From Aphrophora alni (taxonomy: Eukaryota > Arthropoda > Insecta > Hemiptera > Aphrophoridae): DNA of 64,000 nucleotides. The position numbers and the translations under genes were made by a program. The DNA lies in contig OY740773.1 of assembly GCA_963513935.1 (NCBI GenBank), forward strand, positions 97,883,291 to 97,947,290, in the 5' to 3' direction. Below the pieces are notes generated by a model, which did not search any database, had not been told where the DNA came from, and was given only the letters and a program-made list of their open reading frames with translations. Shown here piece after piece: positions 12,700 to 23,639 of this stretch (its first letter is position 1; every line of letters begins with the position of its first letter).

Positions 12700-12875
12700 A
12701 AACAATTCCTCCCTTCAGGGGCTCGCTATGTTTAGTACGGGGTGGCAATCCCGAGGTACCTAGCTGGATCTACACCATTATCATGTACTCTTGGGTTAGA
12801 TCTCTCTCTTCCATCTCTCCCATTTAGTTTCTCTTTAACCAACTCTTGTTCTCGTCCCACCATGGCGGTATTATA
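12700..12875 (+). repeat. 3'-end repeat module relic (LINE-like)
   Basis: Plus-strand copy: GGCAATCCCGAGG, GCTGGATCTACACC, CTTGGGTTAGATC, TCTTTAACCAACTCTTG, then CACCATGGCGGTATTA. It abuts the left flank of the 456-bp element at 12883. Confidence 0.6.
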
Positions 12876-12882
12876 CTATTAC

Positions 12883-13338
12883 CAATGACTACATAAATAC
12901 TATAAGACACGACATGGTCATGTTAAATATTCTACGCTTATTCTTGAGTTGACCAATACCCGCTAGGTCGCTCTGCTAGAGAATCTGAAGTTGATGTGAC
13001 TGGCGCTAGGTGGCTCTACGGTCAAACAATGTTTCAGGCGGGTAAGAGAAAACGCACTGATGCCACATACGGGACCAGAGATGCGAGTGAAGGTCGAGAA
13101 TCGCTTATCTCAGCGCACGAACTGACAACACTGACTATGCTGACGGAAGTAAGTGAGAAGGTTTGTGAGAGAGAGGTCAACAGTTGTACAGTCTCAACCA
13201 AGTGGGATGCGTACAGTCAAGCACCTGCTGCTAGCGCTTTCTGATAGCTGTGTGTCAAACTTGTGACGAACAGCACCCGTAAAGCGTAGACTATTTCCCT
13301 ATCCTATGTCATGTCTTATAGTATTTATGTAGTCATTG
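12883..13338. mobile_element. 456-bp hAT-like non-autonomous DNA element
   Basis: Both ends begin CAATGACTACATAAATACTA when read inward, and the inverted ends run about 35 bp with few mismatches. The 7-bp word CTATTAC flanks it on both sides (12876-12882 and 13339-13345). Family X copies A and B show the same junction uninterrupted. Ends starting CA with a 7-8 bp duplication fit hAT elements. It has no transposase: the 82-codon open frame at 12996-13244 is unlike any I know. The interior is richer in G+C than its surroundings. Confidence 0.8.
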
Positions 13339-13556
13339 CTATTACCAAACTGAGAATGCGGCTGAACTAAGGGTCACTTCACGCAAACAAGCGCAGAGGT
13401 TAGGGTGTCCGGTGACCTACCCCTGAGCCACCCTTATGAGTACCCTACTGGGCTTCACTTTATAAAACTTTAATTTATTTTATTTGATATTTGAAAATCA
13501 AATCTATAATAAATTTTTATTCTACACATAATTACAAAAAAAGAGACCAAACAACG
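13339..13556 (+). repeat. Repeat family X, copy C, left part
   Basis: Colinear with copies A and D. It resumes after the 788-bp insertion at about 14345 (CAGAGTCAGTTTTAAGTACCC), which corresponds to CAGGGTGAGTTTTAAATCCC in copy D at 15848. Confidence 0.75.
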
Positions 13557-14344
13557 TATAATTTACCGAATTACAGCCCAAAATCAACAATGTTTTTATT
13601 TACAATATTTAAATAGTACTAAATAATTAGTTAATGCATCTCTTATCACAATGTTTATAAATTAGTGGGGAACTTTTGCTGTTTTTAACATTATTCTCTG
13701 TATTACTGTTGCTTAGATGAGAAAATATTAAATTTACAAAAAATAAATGCCAATATTACCTTTGTAATACATATATATTCATACAGCTTATCACAATGTA
13801 AATAATAAAGTACAAATTATGTTTTATACTATTATTATTTATTGTCCTCCTTTGTTTCATTAAAATCGAAAAGTACATATTTTTCGATAAAGATATACGA
13901 TAGTGTTGTTTATTCACATTTATTAGTCATCATACTGTCATTCATTTTGTAGCAAACATTGTTGATTTTGGACTCTATTAATAAAGTACAAATTATGTTT
14001 TATACTATTATTATTTATTGTCCTCCTTTGTTTCATTAAAATCGAAAAGTACATATTTTTCGATAAAGATATACGATAGTGTTGTTTATTCACATTTATT
14101 AGTCAACAAACTGTCATTCATTTTATAGCAAACATTGTTGATTTTGGACTCTATTAATAAAGTACAAATTATGTTTTATACTATTATTATTTATTGTCCT
14201 CCTTTGTTTCATTAAAATCGAAAAGTACATATTTTTCGATAAAGATATACGATAGTGTTGTTTATTCACATTTATTAGTCAACAAACTGTCATTCATTTT
14301 ATAGCAAACATTGTTGATTTTGGACTCTATTAAAGTAAATTATA
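13557..14344. mobile_element. 788-bp TIR element carrying a tandem array
   Basis: The ends are inverted: TATAATTTAC at the left, and the reverse complement GTAAATTATA at the right. Each is followed inward by CCAAAATCAACAATGTT (read inward). Family X copy D has the uninterrupted target CAATATACAGGG at 15843-15852, so TA or TATA was the target. Most of the interior is three tandem 176-bp units. No coding capacity. It fits a Tc1/mariner-type non-autonomous element that has captured or grown a satellite-like core. Confidence 0.8.
13804..14332 (+). repeat. Three tandem units of 176 bp
   Basis: Units start with AATAAAGTACAAATTATG at 13804, 13980 and 14156 and differ at only a few bases (TCATCATACTG versus TCAACAAACTG). 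Each contains the near-palindrome CATATTTTTCGATAAAGATATACG and ends TGTTGATTTTGGACTCTATT. The close identity implies recent amplification or homogenisation. Confidence 0.95.
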
Positions 14345-15330
14345 CAGAGTCAGTTTTAAGTACCCTTCCTCCCTACCTTTATGGTTTAAGTTAGATAATT
14401 GAAACTCCGCATTGGACCTAAATACCTTGGTTTTGAAGCGCTCACTGACTGTCCAATTCCAATTGGGGACGGCCCACAGGAAGTCAGAAGAAAATCTTAA
14501 ATGAGAGCATAGGTCGATATGTATATAGGTCTTTGTTAGTAGAGTACAGTGCCGCAAACCGGATCTAAAAAGGTTCATCCTATCGGAAGTGACGGAGTTT
14601 TAAAGTTTACAAAAAAGTACGTGCTAGAACATCTTTTTACACCTTTACCTTATAAAAAGTTTACTCCAGATTTTTCCTACAAGCTGTTTGTTAGACACCT
14701 GAAAGAACTCTCATTTGTAGACTCATCCTGTTTTAATTCCAATTGCATCATTTTTTTACTGAAGAGTTTCAGATGATTTTTGGGATGTTTGATTGAGAAA
14801 GTTCATTCAATATTTTTGTCAGCTTTTATTCCGATTCGATAAGAAAGACTGTAAATTAGATAAATTGATTGTTTATAAGCAGGCGTTGTGTGATGACCGG
14901 AACACAAGTTCTACAGTACTTGTCAAACATCCAGTGGCGGAAGAAATACATTGACTTATCTTTATTACATCCTAAAGTATATCTTAGCATTCTCGGAACT
15001 TTAAAACCTACAAATGTTAATCATTAATAGTGTTTCAACACGACTAATAAATGAGAGATATTGTAGGCCTAATGGAGATGTTTCTATGAACAAACTCTAT
15101 ACCATCTAATTAGGGGATTTTTCTTTTTACTTCCAAGAAAATTATGATATCTCAGCTTGAACTTGTCGCGTGAGGAATGTATTAAAAATATAGTATAAAC
15201 TTCTTTTATTAATTTTATAATTGTACATATCTGAAATTATTACAAAGGAAAAAATTGTACAAAGGAAATTATTATAATGGTGAGTTTGCTAATCGCAAAC
15301 AACTTCGACTTTTTATTTTTTGACTGTTTA
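14345..15330. other. Family X right part, then unassigned sequence
   Basis: 14345-14420 continues family X (TTTATGGTTTAAGTTAGATAA, as at 15880-15905). The rest to 15330 has no supported gene. Confidence 0.5.
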
Positions 15331-15336
15331 TCTTAC

Positions 15337-15490
15337 ATCTTGGGTTAGAATCATCTTTTTATTTTCCTTCGACAACTCTAGTTCCGACATTGACGTTATT
15401 TGAGGGCTAGGGGTTTTTTTAATCTTCTTTATTCTGTAAGTCGATGATCACCTAAAGTTTTTCCCCTTTGAATAACAAAGAAAAACAAAT
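15337..15490 (+). repeat. 3'-end repeat module relic (LINE-like)
   Basis: Diverged plus copy: CTTGGGTTAGAATC, CGACAACTCTAGTT, GATGATCACCTAAAGTTTTTC and CTTTGAATAACAAAG correspond to the GATGATGACCGAGAAGTTTTCGCC block of other copies. Confidence 0.45.
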
Positions 15491-15506
15491 CATGGATTTA
15501 AAAAAA

Positions 15507-15585
15507 CGTAACCTAACCTAACGTAACCTAACCTGACGTAACATAACCTAACCTAACCTAACCTAACTTAACCTAACCTAACCTA
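15507..15585 (-). repeat. Interstitial telomere-like tract (CCTAA)n
   Basis: About 80 bp of CCTAA units with some CGTAA, CATAA and CTTAA variants. The reverse complement is (TTAGG)n, the common insect telomere repeat. It is flanked by ordinary repeat DNA, so it is interstitial. It may come from break repair or from simple-repeat growth. Confidence 0.85.
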
Positions 15586-15694
15586 CATCCTGGAAAGTTT
15601 TTTTTCTGAATTAAATAACAAAAGGATTATTTTTTGTTTGTTTTTGTAAATGAATATAAAAGTAATATAAATTTTAAATTATCCTTATGAGATC

Positions 15695-15930
15695 AATATC
15701 ATTATCTCCCGTAAACCACCCGCATGAGTTACCTACTGTGCTTCACTTGATCAAACTTTCATTAATTTAATTTCATATTTTAAAATAAAATCTGCAATAT
15801 ATTTTTATCCTACATTTCATTACAAGAAAAATATGACCAAACAATATACAGGGTGAGTTTTAAATCCCTTCCCTTTACCTTTATTCTATATGATTTAAGT
15901 TGGAAAATTGAAACTACGCATATCCATACT
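15695..15930 (+). repeat. Repeat family X, copy D (empty at the 788-bp element's site)
   Basis: CACCCGCATGAGTTACCTACT, GCTTCACTT and TTTTAAAATAAAATCTGCAA, then GACCAAACAATATACAGGGTG and TTCCCTTTACCTTTATTC. Colinear with copies A and C. It defines the pre-insertion sequence for 13557-14344. Confidence 0.7.
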
Positions 15931-16307
15931 GGTTTTAGTTTTTCAAATAAAGTAACGCCATATTCAAGATTGAATACATATTTTTTGTATTTGATAGCTC
16001 TTATTTTTTACAACTAATCTGTTCACAAGCAATAAATTTTATATCCAAGTTTAGATTGCAATTATTAATTATTAATTATTATTACAATTAATACTCTACA
16101 TGGATATAGAAATTATTCAAAAAAAACTAACCCTATTGATTTCTACACTCCTAGCGCGCTTATTTTGAAATGAAAACGAATTTAATAAAATTTGCCTTCA
16201 ATTTAATACATAACAAGAAGTTTTGTCATATTTTATACATTGTTACATACTTATTTTAGACACACAAGGGTCCCATTTTAAAAAGGGTTAAGATCGGTTA
16301 ATTTTGA

Positions 16308-16433
16308 AACTTTTAATATGTTACTCACCGCCAGCAATCCTTTTTTTGAAGTTTTTCCTTCAGTACATATATATTTACTGAAGGAAAAACTTCAAAAAAA
16401 GGATTGCTGGCGGTGAGTAACATATTAAAAGTT
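16308..16433. repeat. Perfect 58-bp inverted repeat with a 10-nt loop
   Basis: Left arm 16308-16365 and right arm 16376-16433 are exact reverse complements, including a seven-T and seven-A run. The loop is CATATATATT. A related word, TAATTTTGAAACTTT, flanks at about 16299 and 16476. A transcript would fold into one long hairpin. No other copy was seen in the window. Confidence 0.95.
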
Positions 16434-17055
16434 ATTTATAAGCATATCCGGTGAGCTAGATTTCCAATTGTGATAATTTTGAAACTTTAAAAGTAGGAAA
16501 CTCAAATTATAGAAATGTTTTTTTGGTATAAAAACACCATAATTTGCTATTATAAAATAAATTCAATCCCATCCTAAAATGGAGTTTCGGGGGGGGGATT
16601 AAAAATTTACAAATCTAAAAAAAAAATCAATTTACTAATAAGAAAATAATAACAAGACAAAATTTTAATAGTAAAGACTTTACTGTTATTTTATTCGAAT
16701 CTGACCAGGAAGTTACATTTTTTTGAGTTATTACAGTATAATACTAAATTTGAATATTTGACTGGCGGCCATTTTGAATTGGAGTAATAAGAAAACTCTT
16801 ATTTGAGAGTTATTTTTTTATTAAATAATAGTCTACTTTAAAATTTATGTATTATTCCATAAAGTAAGAACTTATAAAGAATTTTCTTGAGCATTTAATT
16901 AAAACTGATCGTAATTTTTCAAGGACGGTTGTGACGAATTTGATCGTAAAATTTCAACAAATTGGGAGTGTTCTGGATGATGAATTATTGTTGATATTAA
17001 AAACGGTAAAACTTCTCAGTCATCAGCGCTTTAAAGGAGAAAAAAACTTAATAAA
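16434..17055. other. Unassigned sequence
   Basis: No supported gene. GGCGGCCATTTTGAATTGG at about 16765 belongs to the old dispersed repeat phrases noted at 3045 and 7223. Confidence 0.4.
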
Positions 17056-17130
17056 ACAGAGATTCTTACTCTATAGTGTCAGAAGAGAACAAAACTTGGT
17101 CAAGAGAGACCTGATGGAAAGATAATAATA
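17056..17130 (-). repeat. 3'-end repeat module relic (LINE-like), short
   Basis: AGATTCTTACTCTATAGTGTC, then GAACAAAACTTGGTCAAGAG and AGACCTGATGGAAAGAT, read in minus orientation of the module. Confidence 0.45.
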
Positions 17131-17504
17131 ATTTATCTAAATGGTCTGTATAAAAAGTATTTACAAAAACATATTCCATTTAAATAAGTTTACAATTGTG
17201 CAAAAACTCTTAAAAGACGACTTTGTTAAGTAATTTGAGTTTTATACAATAAAAAAAAAAAATAAATAAAATACTGCAGGCAATAATATATCACGTGACC
17301 ATGTGACTCATTTTAAATTTTTTGATCACTTCTTTTCATACCAACCCATTAAGTACGAAACTGAAATACGTGGGCTCATTTATTGTTTTGTTTTAACGAA
17401 CAAATTCTCGGTCATCATCGGCTTAAAAATTAAGAATAAATAGAAAATGATGTACCGGAAGTATTTCATGATGTTTCTATTAAAATGATGTACCACTCAG
17501 GGGA

Positions 17505-17650
17505 TAGAGTTCGGAAGTGAAATCAATGGAGCTCGATCTACATCTGTTTTCACTAATCTTGGGTTAGATTCCTCTCTTGCATCTTTCCTATCAGGTCTCT
17601 CAACCAACTCTTAATCTCTTCCAACCCTGATGCTATTAGAATATTCTAAA
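17505..17650 (+). repeat. 3'-end repeat module relic (LINE-like)
   Basis: GATCTACATCTGTTTTCAC, CTTGGGTTAGATTCCTCTC, TCCTATCAGGTCTCTCAACC and AACCCTGATGCTATTAGAA in consensus order. Confidence 0.6.
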
Positions 17651-19955
17651 AATCAATCAAATGAGATTCCAGCTGTCAACAATATTATCCTGACAATGAT
17701 ATAACTCCTGTGTTCTACAGAAATGAGGTAACACCACCACAGCTCCTCATATTATAGTTCAGACAAGGGCATCCCAAACTATGAAACAATATTGGCCAGT
17801 TTAGAGTCTTGCAGTAGTGGATGTTTGGTTGTGTCTCCAACGTTGCAGCCTAATGAGGTACAACTTGAGATAAAAAGTTTTAAAGACAATAAATAAACGA
17901 TGTGTGTTGACAGAATATTTCGGATGAAGTAGTTAATTGCCCATAATTCACTGCTACTGTTGGCATCAGCACCTGCCAAGAAAGCCGGCAACGTTGTGTA
18001 GGTGTAGTCAGGTAAACTGTACAATTCAATTTTATTTATATTTTCAATTTAAGACTAATAGTTATTCTGTGTTTTGTTTTTATGATTTCTCTTATTTACC
18101 ATGTAATTGAACACTGTATTTTTTAAAAATTGATTTATTTACTTATTTTGTTTTAAATTGTGTTTAAATATTTATATTTCTTTAGTTTTTGAGGTTCCAT
18201 AAGTAAAATCAAGGACTCTTGTAAATTGACGCGCGATTCTGTCCGTATGTCAGTCTGTAAGTCGCAACCTGTCTACACAGACAAGACGATAAATCCTATA
18301 TATTTCGAACTTTGCATTTATATTCTTTGTATTGTCTCAAATATTGGTAAAATATAGCAGTAACAAAAAAGACTTTGAGGTAGTTAGGTGCAAAAACTAT
18401 CGAGTTGAAATACCGTTTACACTACTAGACGACGTAGTTCAATTAACGCTCCCAGATGGCAGCACGTATATGAGTTTATTCAAAGTTTTTAAAATCTATG
18501 GCCACAGATTTTGTTTAATTGATACATTTTTGGGTCTATTTTAGAATTTATAAGAATTTACTTAACCAGACATTTTATATATTTATAAAAAGTTAAACTT
18601 AATATTCCCACATAAAAAAAAAAAAAAATTGTACTTTTAGTATTTTTCACACCGCGAGATTACATAGTTCAATTAACGGCTCCCAGATGGCAGCACCTAT
18701 TTAGTTTATTAAAATTAATTATGGCCTCAGTAAGGGAAGGGGTAAGAGTAGGCAGTCGGGTAAGAGTACGCAGGTAATTTTCAGGGTATTGGGTGCATTC
18801 AATATTGTCGTGGTTGTGTTTTACTACTTTTACTGTGTCTACAACAGCAGAAGAACACGTCATATTGTCATCGTTTTGCTGTTAGTTGCTTGGATTTCAC
18901 AAGGTAAAATATACTTTTGTATGAAATAATTAGGGCTTATAACCTAAGGATTTCAAGGCACATAATAATAGATTATAATATTGTGTTAATAACATATCAA
19001 AGAACAATAATTATTAAGCTATTGAGGTTAGTCTGGTGAAGTGTTTGCGCGGTGTTGGAACCTAGCGACGATTTTGTAAAACACTACATGAAAGGCCATG
19101 AGTAGGCCTACGCAACTGCTGTGAAAATTGTTCGAATTCAAAACATGTCATTTAAAAAAAAATTAAAGTAAACCATTTTTACTAGCAGGTAGGCTACATC
19201 TGGGAAATTTCATATAGGCCCTACAATTCCATAGTTTTTACCAATAAACGAACATTAATTAATTAGTTTCTACACAATATACTGTACTGTACTCGTATTA
19301 TTATTATACAAAAGAATGTATAGTAGAGGAAAATTAGTCCAAAAAATTGACGGGAAGTAACTGGGAAGTTTGAATTTTGCGCTCCCCAATACCTACAGTT
19401 TTGCTTGTTTACGTAGACAAAAACGTGTTTTCTTTCTTTTTAAAATAGCCTTAAAAATGTACAGTTGTTCCAAGAAACAAGCATTATTACCTTTGCACTG
19501 TGATTCTTTCAGTTATTTACCTAGGGATGTAGCTTTGATAATTCAAAAATGTTGTCCTTTACAATGTAGTATTATTGTAGACCTAACCTATTTCATAACA
19601 ATTTTATTATTTCATTTAACAAAATTTATTATAAAACATCTGTAACAATATTAATTATTTAATTGGGAAGAAGCCACTCATCAGGATTTAAGAACTATGA
19701 AGATTCCGTACAGTGGTCACATATCCTATGTTCCGAGAGTGAATCAAGTGCAAATGGACACGCCTCTTTCCTGGTACAGGGCGGGCCACGTGTTATTGGA
19801 ACAGTCATTGCAACGGGATGCTGTAGCAATACGGTAGGATACTACGGCTGCGTGAATTTAGTCTCTTAATATATGCGAACTTTCGATACCAATCGACCTC
19901 CAGTTTTAGTGTAGTGTATCTCCTCACTAGTTATGTAGGCTATGTTCATTCTTGT
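17651..19955. other. Unassigned sequence
   Basis: About 2.3 kb without a supported gene. The open frames at 17779-18024, 18332-18544 and 19370-19645 have no recognisable domains. A short phrase (AGTTCAATTAACG then CTCCCAGATGGCAGCAC) occurs twice, at 18436 and 18668, so this is an internal duplication. Confidence 0.4.
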
Positions 19956-19959
19956 TTGC

Positions 19960-20186
19960 GGCACGTTAGAGCAAGCCATTAAGGAAAGAAATTGATCTGG
20001 CATGGATACGTACAAAGGATGAGTGATAAGTCCTGGCAAGGTACATCAGGGCAAAAATATAAGAGTAAGGGCGAGAAGAATAGACAGCGAAATCAAGGAA
20101 TTTACCAAATAAATTGTGAAATGACACATAACAATGGCGATTAGAGTTGGAGGTCGTTATAAACGAAATTATTATTATTATTATTT
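19960..20186 (+). mobile_element. LINE 3'-end fragment with (ATT)n tail
   Basis: Translation includes LIWHGYVQRMSDKSW, which resembles the WYGHVxRM motif near the end of many insect non-LTR retrotransposon ORF2 proteins. The fragment ends AGAGTTGGAGGTCGTTATAA and then five ATT units. It is strongly 5'-truncated and broken by stops. Confidence 0.55.
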
Positions 20187-20287
20187 AACTTAAGTGTATT
20201 TGTATCAATTCAACACAACTAAAACAAAAGCTTCTATAAGCTACATATATGTGTACTGATATTCGAAATCAAACCTAGACATATCTC

Positions 20288-20950
20288 CTATTGATTCTGT
20301 ATTTGAAGGGCAGTGGGCTCAATGGTTTCTTCGATGTTATCTATGTGTAATTTGTCACTTGTAACTGTATTATTTTTGAATAGTTTTCGAGAAACTTCTA
20401 CCTTGCGGTTCAGAGAGTCTTCTATATAACCTTCTCCTGTTGTTGATGATCGGCATCCTCCATGCCATTTTAGAATACTCTTTCAACCAACATAGATGCT
20501 GATGTTCTTATAAAACAATGTTCAGTATACTCTTCTGGATTTTTAAGGTTTAGATATTTAGCAATCTTACTAGGAATTGCAGATATGTTATGGCTTCCCA
20601 CGTTTTGAGCAAAACATTTCCCATTACGGTATCCAATGAATAATCTTGTACTTTCTATATGTTTTGATCTTAGATATAAATCACATGGTTTTAAACTGCA
20701 CCCATCATCTGTTATTGTGAATGAACGTGAGATGTGAGTTTTCCCATTACGTGTAAACACCATCAGAAAACTGACATTGTCATCAATATTGTTTACATTA
20801 AGACATAGTCGATCATCTCTACGGCATGCTCCGCAAATCCCAAATATTAAAACTGTTAGCTAATAACCAGTTCTCATCAGGAGCTTCGTTTAAGAATTGC
20901 TTAACTTGCTCCATGTATCTTAGAGTTTTTTTTTTGCGTGTAACCTGTAC
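20288..20950 (-). pseudogene. Tyrosine recombinase (Crypton-like) pseudogene
   Basis: Minus-strand reading gives a tyrosine recombinase catalytic region in order. KQFLNEAPDENW is near 20890. GACRRDD, holding the first catalytic Arg region, is near 20800. LFIGYRNGKCFAQNVG is near 20620, and YTEHCFIRTSASML near 20500. After a frameshift at about 20475 come LKWHGGCRSSTTGEGYIEDS, with the His and probable nucleophilic Tyr, then a tail to a TAG at 20288. The usual GHCFRRTSA has become EHCFIRTSA, so the HxxR arginine looks lost. At least two frameshifts (about 20475 and 20840) also break it. These enzymes cut and rejoin DNA; related ORFs are common in insect genomes. Crypton versus another recombinase clade is not settled. 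Confidence 0.75.
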
Positions 20951-21354
20951 TCTGACGTTTCAGAAAAGCATTTGTATTAGGAAAGTTATTAACATTAACA
21001 TTTTCTTTTAGTGAAATACAATTCTTCAACATTGAAAATTTAAGAAGTAGGTTTCATATGCTAGGCTTTTTCCAATAAATAAACAAGTAGCACATCATTA
21101 CTTACTTGTTTGATTTTTTATTATTTTTCCATCGACAAAATTGGTTGTATTCAATTTCATACCTGTCTTTTGATAGCAAATTCGTAGTTATTAATTCTTG
21201 TGATTGTTTAAAAATACTATCTGGAATATCAGGTTCATTAAATTTATCACTGAAATTCATTATGGAAATTTTTAGAATTCAAAAGATGCATAGCACACTA
21301 TGTTTACTCTTATTTTAGACTTTGGAACTAACCTCTCATAAATAAATGTATTAT

Positions 21355-21540
21355 TGTTAAAATCAGCTATTTACATAAAATTGCTATGTTTATTCTTATT
21401 TATAAAATCAGCTGAGGCACAGAAAATTTACGGTGTATTACAGACAATAATTGTTTTTTAGTGCCGGAATAGAAGAACTTTCTTGTATTTGAAAAGGTAA
21501 ATAAAACAAATGTTTTTGATGTAGTCTAATGAAAACCAAT
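21355..21540 (+). repeat. Direct repeat, copy 1 (left part)
   Basis: About 90% like 24134-24317 by eye: GTTAAAATCAGCTATTTACA, AAATTGCTATGTTTATTC, TTTACGGTGTATTACAGA and GTGCCGGAATAGAAG words. It continues at 22070-22115, so 21541-22069 is an insertion. The element type is unknown. Confidence 0.8.
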
Positions 21541-22069
21541 AGTATATTTCATAACAAGAGTGGAAAGTGGGGTTTTGCATGTTCGAGACCATATGTTTGA
21601 AGTGCGAGATTTATCGAGCACTTCAAATATGGTCGAGAATATGCAAAACAATTTCACTCGTGTTTTGAACGATACTTTTCACTACACTACGGAATAAAAA
21701 CGAAACATCGTTAAAAAAAAAATTAAACGGATCTTGGTAGTTTACTAGAACACACTAGAGGTTTTTTAAATCATATTTTAGGCCTATATGTTAAAGGATA
21801 TTTTACAGCTGATTATTTTTCTATGTAAAATTTAATTCAGGTGGACTTATTGTAGAGGTTTATTTAATCTTGGTAATTTACTAGAATACACAAGAGCTTT
21901 TCAACGCATCTTAGTTTCCCACAGCTATTTTCAACATCATCTGCTAGTGCAGAAAATAACATTTTCCACTCTAGAGTGGAAAATCAGACAGCTGTTGAAA
22001 ATATGATGTTTCTCAGGATGTAAACACATTACGAAAACAGCTGAACTCATAGTAGTGTAGTGAAAAAAT
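21541..22069. mobile_element. 529-bp insertion in direct repeat copy 1
   Basis: Absent at the matching point of copy 2 (between 24317 and 24318). It contains an imperfect inverted repeat at about 21550-21665: GTTTTGCATG, CGAGACCATATGTTTGAAGTGC, and back as GCACTTCAAATATGGTCGAG, TATGCAAAAC. It also has the palindrome TTTTCCACTCTAGAGTGGAA near 21963. TTTTCACTACACTAC occurs internally at about 21676, and a similar AGTGTAGTGAAAAA lies near the right end. No coding capacity. Confidence 0.65.
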
Positions 22070-22630
22070 ATTTTACATAAATTAAATACTCTACGTATAC
22101 ATAACGTAAGTTAGAGTTCATTCATTTCATTCACTCAGTAATTATTATGCCCATGCCACTTAAATTATTAGTCTTTGTTCTTAACTACAACTCATTGCTA
22201 CAATGCCTTTTAAATAAGTTAGACGTTTAAATTTTTTCTAGCAGAAGAAACGTCGATAACACAGATAAATTATTTATATTTACACACATAATATTATGTA
22301 AGCCTGTTGAAATTAAATAAATCTTAAAAAGGCCTGCCTACTGATTTTATCAACCAGACTAGTCTTAATTCCAGATAAAACTCTGTGTGAGTAGTGTTTG
22401 ATACTCAGATGTGTGGCTTTTTAATAACGGTGAGTCATAAATATACATTTTTGGGTATTTTACATATTTTGGCCTTTGGCCTGATTGATCTGTCATCACG
22501 GGAACTAGTTCATTCATTGTTCCATGTACTCGTATTTGTTTGGTTATGGTGAGTGCTGATGTAAAGTTAAAAGTTGTGTGTTTACTATTAACTAATAATC
22601 TTAGATAAAGTTTACTATTTCAGTTGTTAG
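22070..22630. repeat. Direct repeat copy 1 (right part), then unassigned sequence
   Basis: 22070-22115 (ATTAAATACTCTACGTATACA, then TAACGTA) matches 24318-24362. The remainder has no supported gene. Confidence 0.6.
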
Positions 22631-23515
22631 TAATTTTGTATGGTAAATATGCAGGAGATGTGTCCTATCGATTTTAAGTGCGATCGCATTTCGCCATCAA
22701 AATTGGGTTTTTTTTCGATACTTTCGATAATTATGAACAAAACTAGTAACTTTTTGTTTCCCAAATTCATTATTTCTGTCCAAAAACGGCGATTTAAAAT
22801 GTCTGTTTTGTGGCATTTTGAGGTTATTTCGACACATATTTCATTATTATTTTAAGTAAAATCTATCAAGTTTTTTTTTATTACGCGCGGAAAATAGTTC
22901 CGTTTTAAGAGCTGTCACTATGAAAAACTGTCAAACTATGTAGGCTATCATTTAGTATCAATCATGTCGTGTAATAAGTGGGAACTACTCCTATATGGTT
23001 ACCTAACCAGACCTAGTTAAAGAACTATATATAAATTTACATTACTTGACCTATCTTATTATACTAGGTCTGGGTTCCAGAGACCTAGTCTTCATGAATC
23101 TTAGATCATAGAGGCCTAAGTAATATCAACCTGTATTAGTGAATGAAGTGCGTATGCACCTTACATGAGAATTAAAAATTGCTAAACGATAGAATATGTA
23201 AAAAAATTGTCCATTTTCGAAGATAGTGAAGTAAAAGGATAATTTGAATTGTGATGAATTGTCCTTTTCGGCTATAAATACACTCTGCCTCTCACAGGGG
23301 ACTCTTAAAAAAATATGAATAAAGTTGCAAGGGGTTACTAAGCCCGAATTAATAGAAATTCGTAAATAAGTAAAAAGTAAAGTATAATGAATTGTGAGAG
23401 ATAAAAAAAACACTAGTTTTGTTCAGAATGATCGAAAGTATCGAAAAAACGCAATTTTGAAGACAAAATGCCGAGATTTTGCACTTAAAATCGATCGGAC
23501 ATGTCTCCTGCATAT
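22630..23515. mobile_element. Foldback-type inverted repeat pair
   Basis: 22635-22760 and 23390-23515 are diverged reverse complements: TGCAGGAGATGTGTCC / GGACATGTCTCCTGCA, CGATTTTAAGTGCGATCG / CGATCGG with TTAAAATCG, TTTTCGATACTTTCGATAAT / ATGATCGAAAGTATCGAAAA, and AACAAAACTAGT / ACTAGTTTTGTT. The interior has no protein-coding signal and includes the repeat described at 23257-23388. Confidence 0.7.
23257..23388 (-). repeat. Repeat family Y, copy 1
   Basis: Its reverse complement is colinear with 26188-26286: ATACTTTACTTTTTACTTAT, GAATTTCTATT, CGGGC, ACTTTATTCATA, TTTTAAGA, TCCCC and TGTATTTATAGCCGAAAA. Confidence 0.75.
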
Positions 23516-23639
23516 TTACCTTTTGTATATTTCTTTATTGCTAAATTTGAGGTTTTACCTCAGACAAAATGCATTTAGGTTCACGTTTTATGCTTAATTA
23601 AAAATTATTTGTCCCACACTACTGCCAGAAATAGTGTGA

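Noticed and set aside
18332..18544. 70-codon frame as a small gene
   Set aside because: No recognised domain, and part of its DNA is duplicated at 18660 in a non-coding context.
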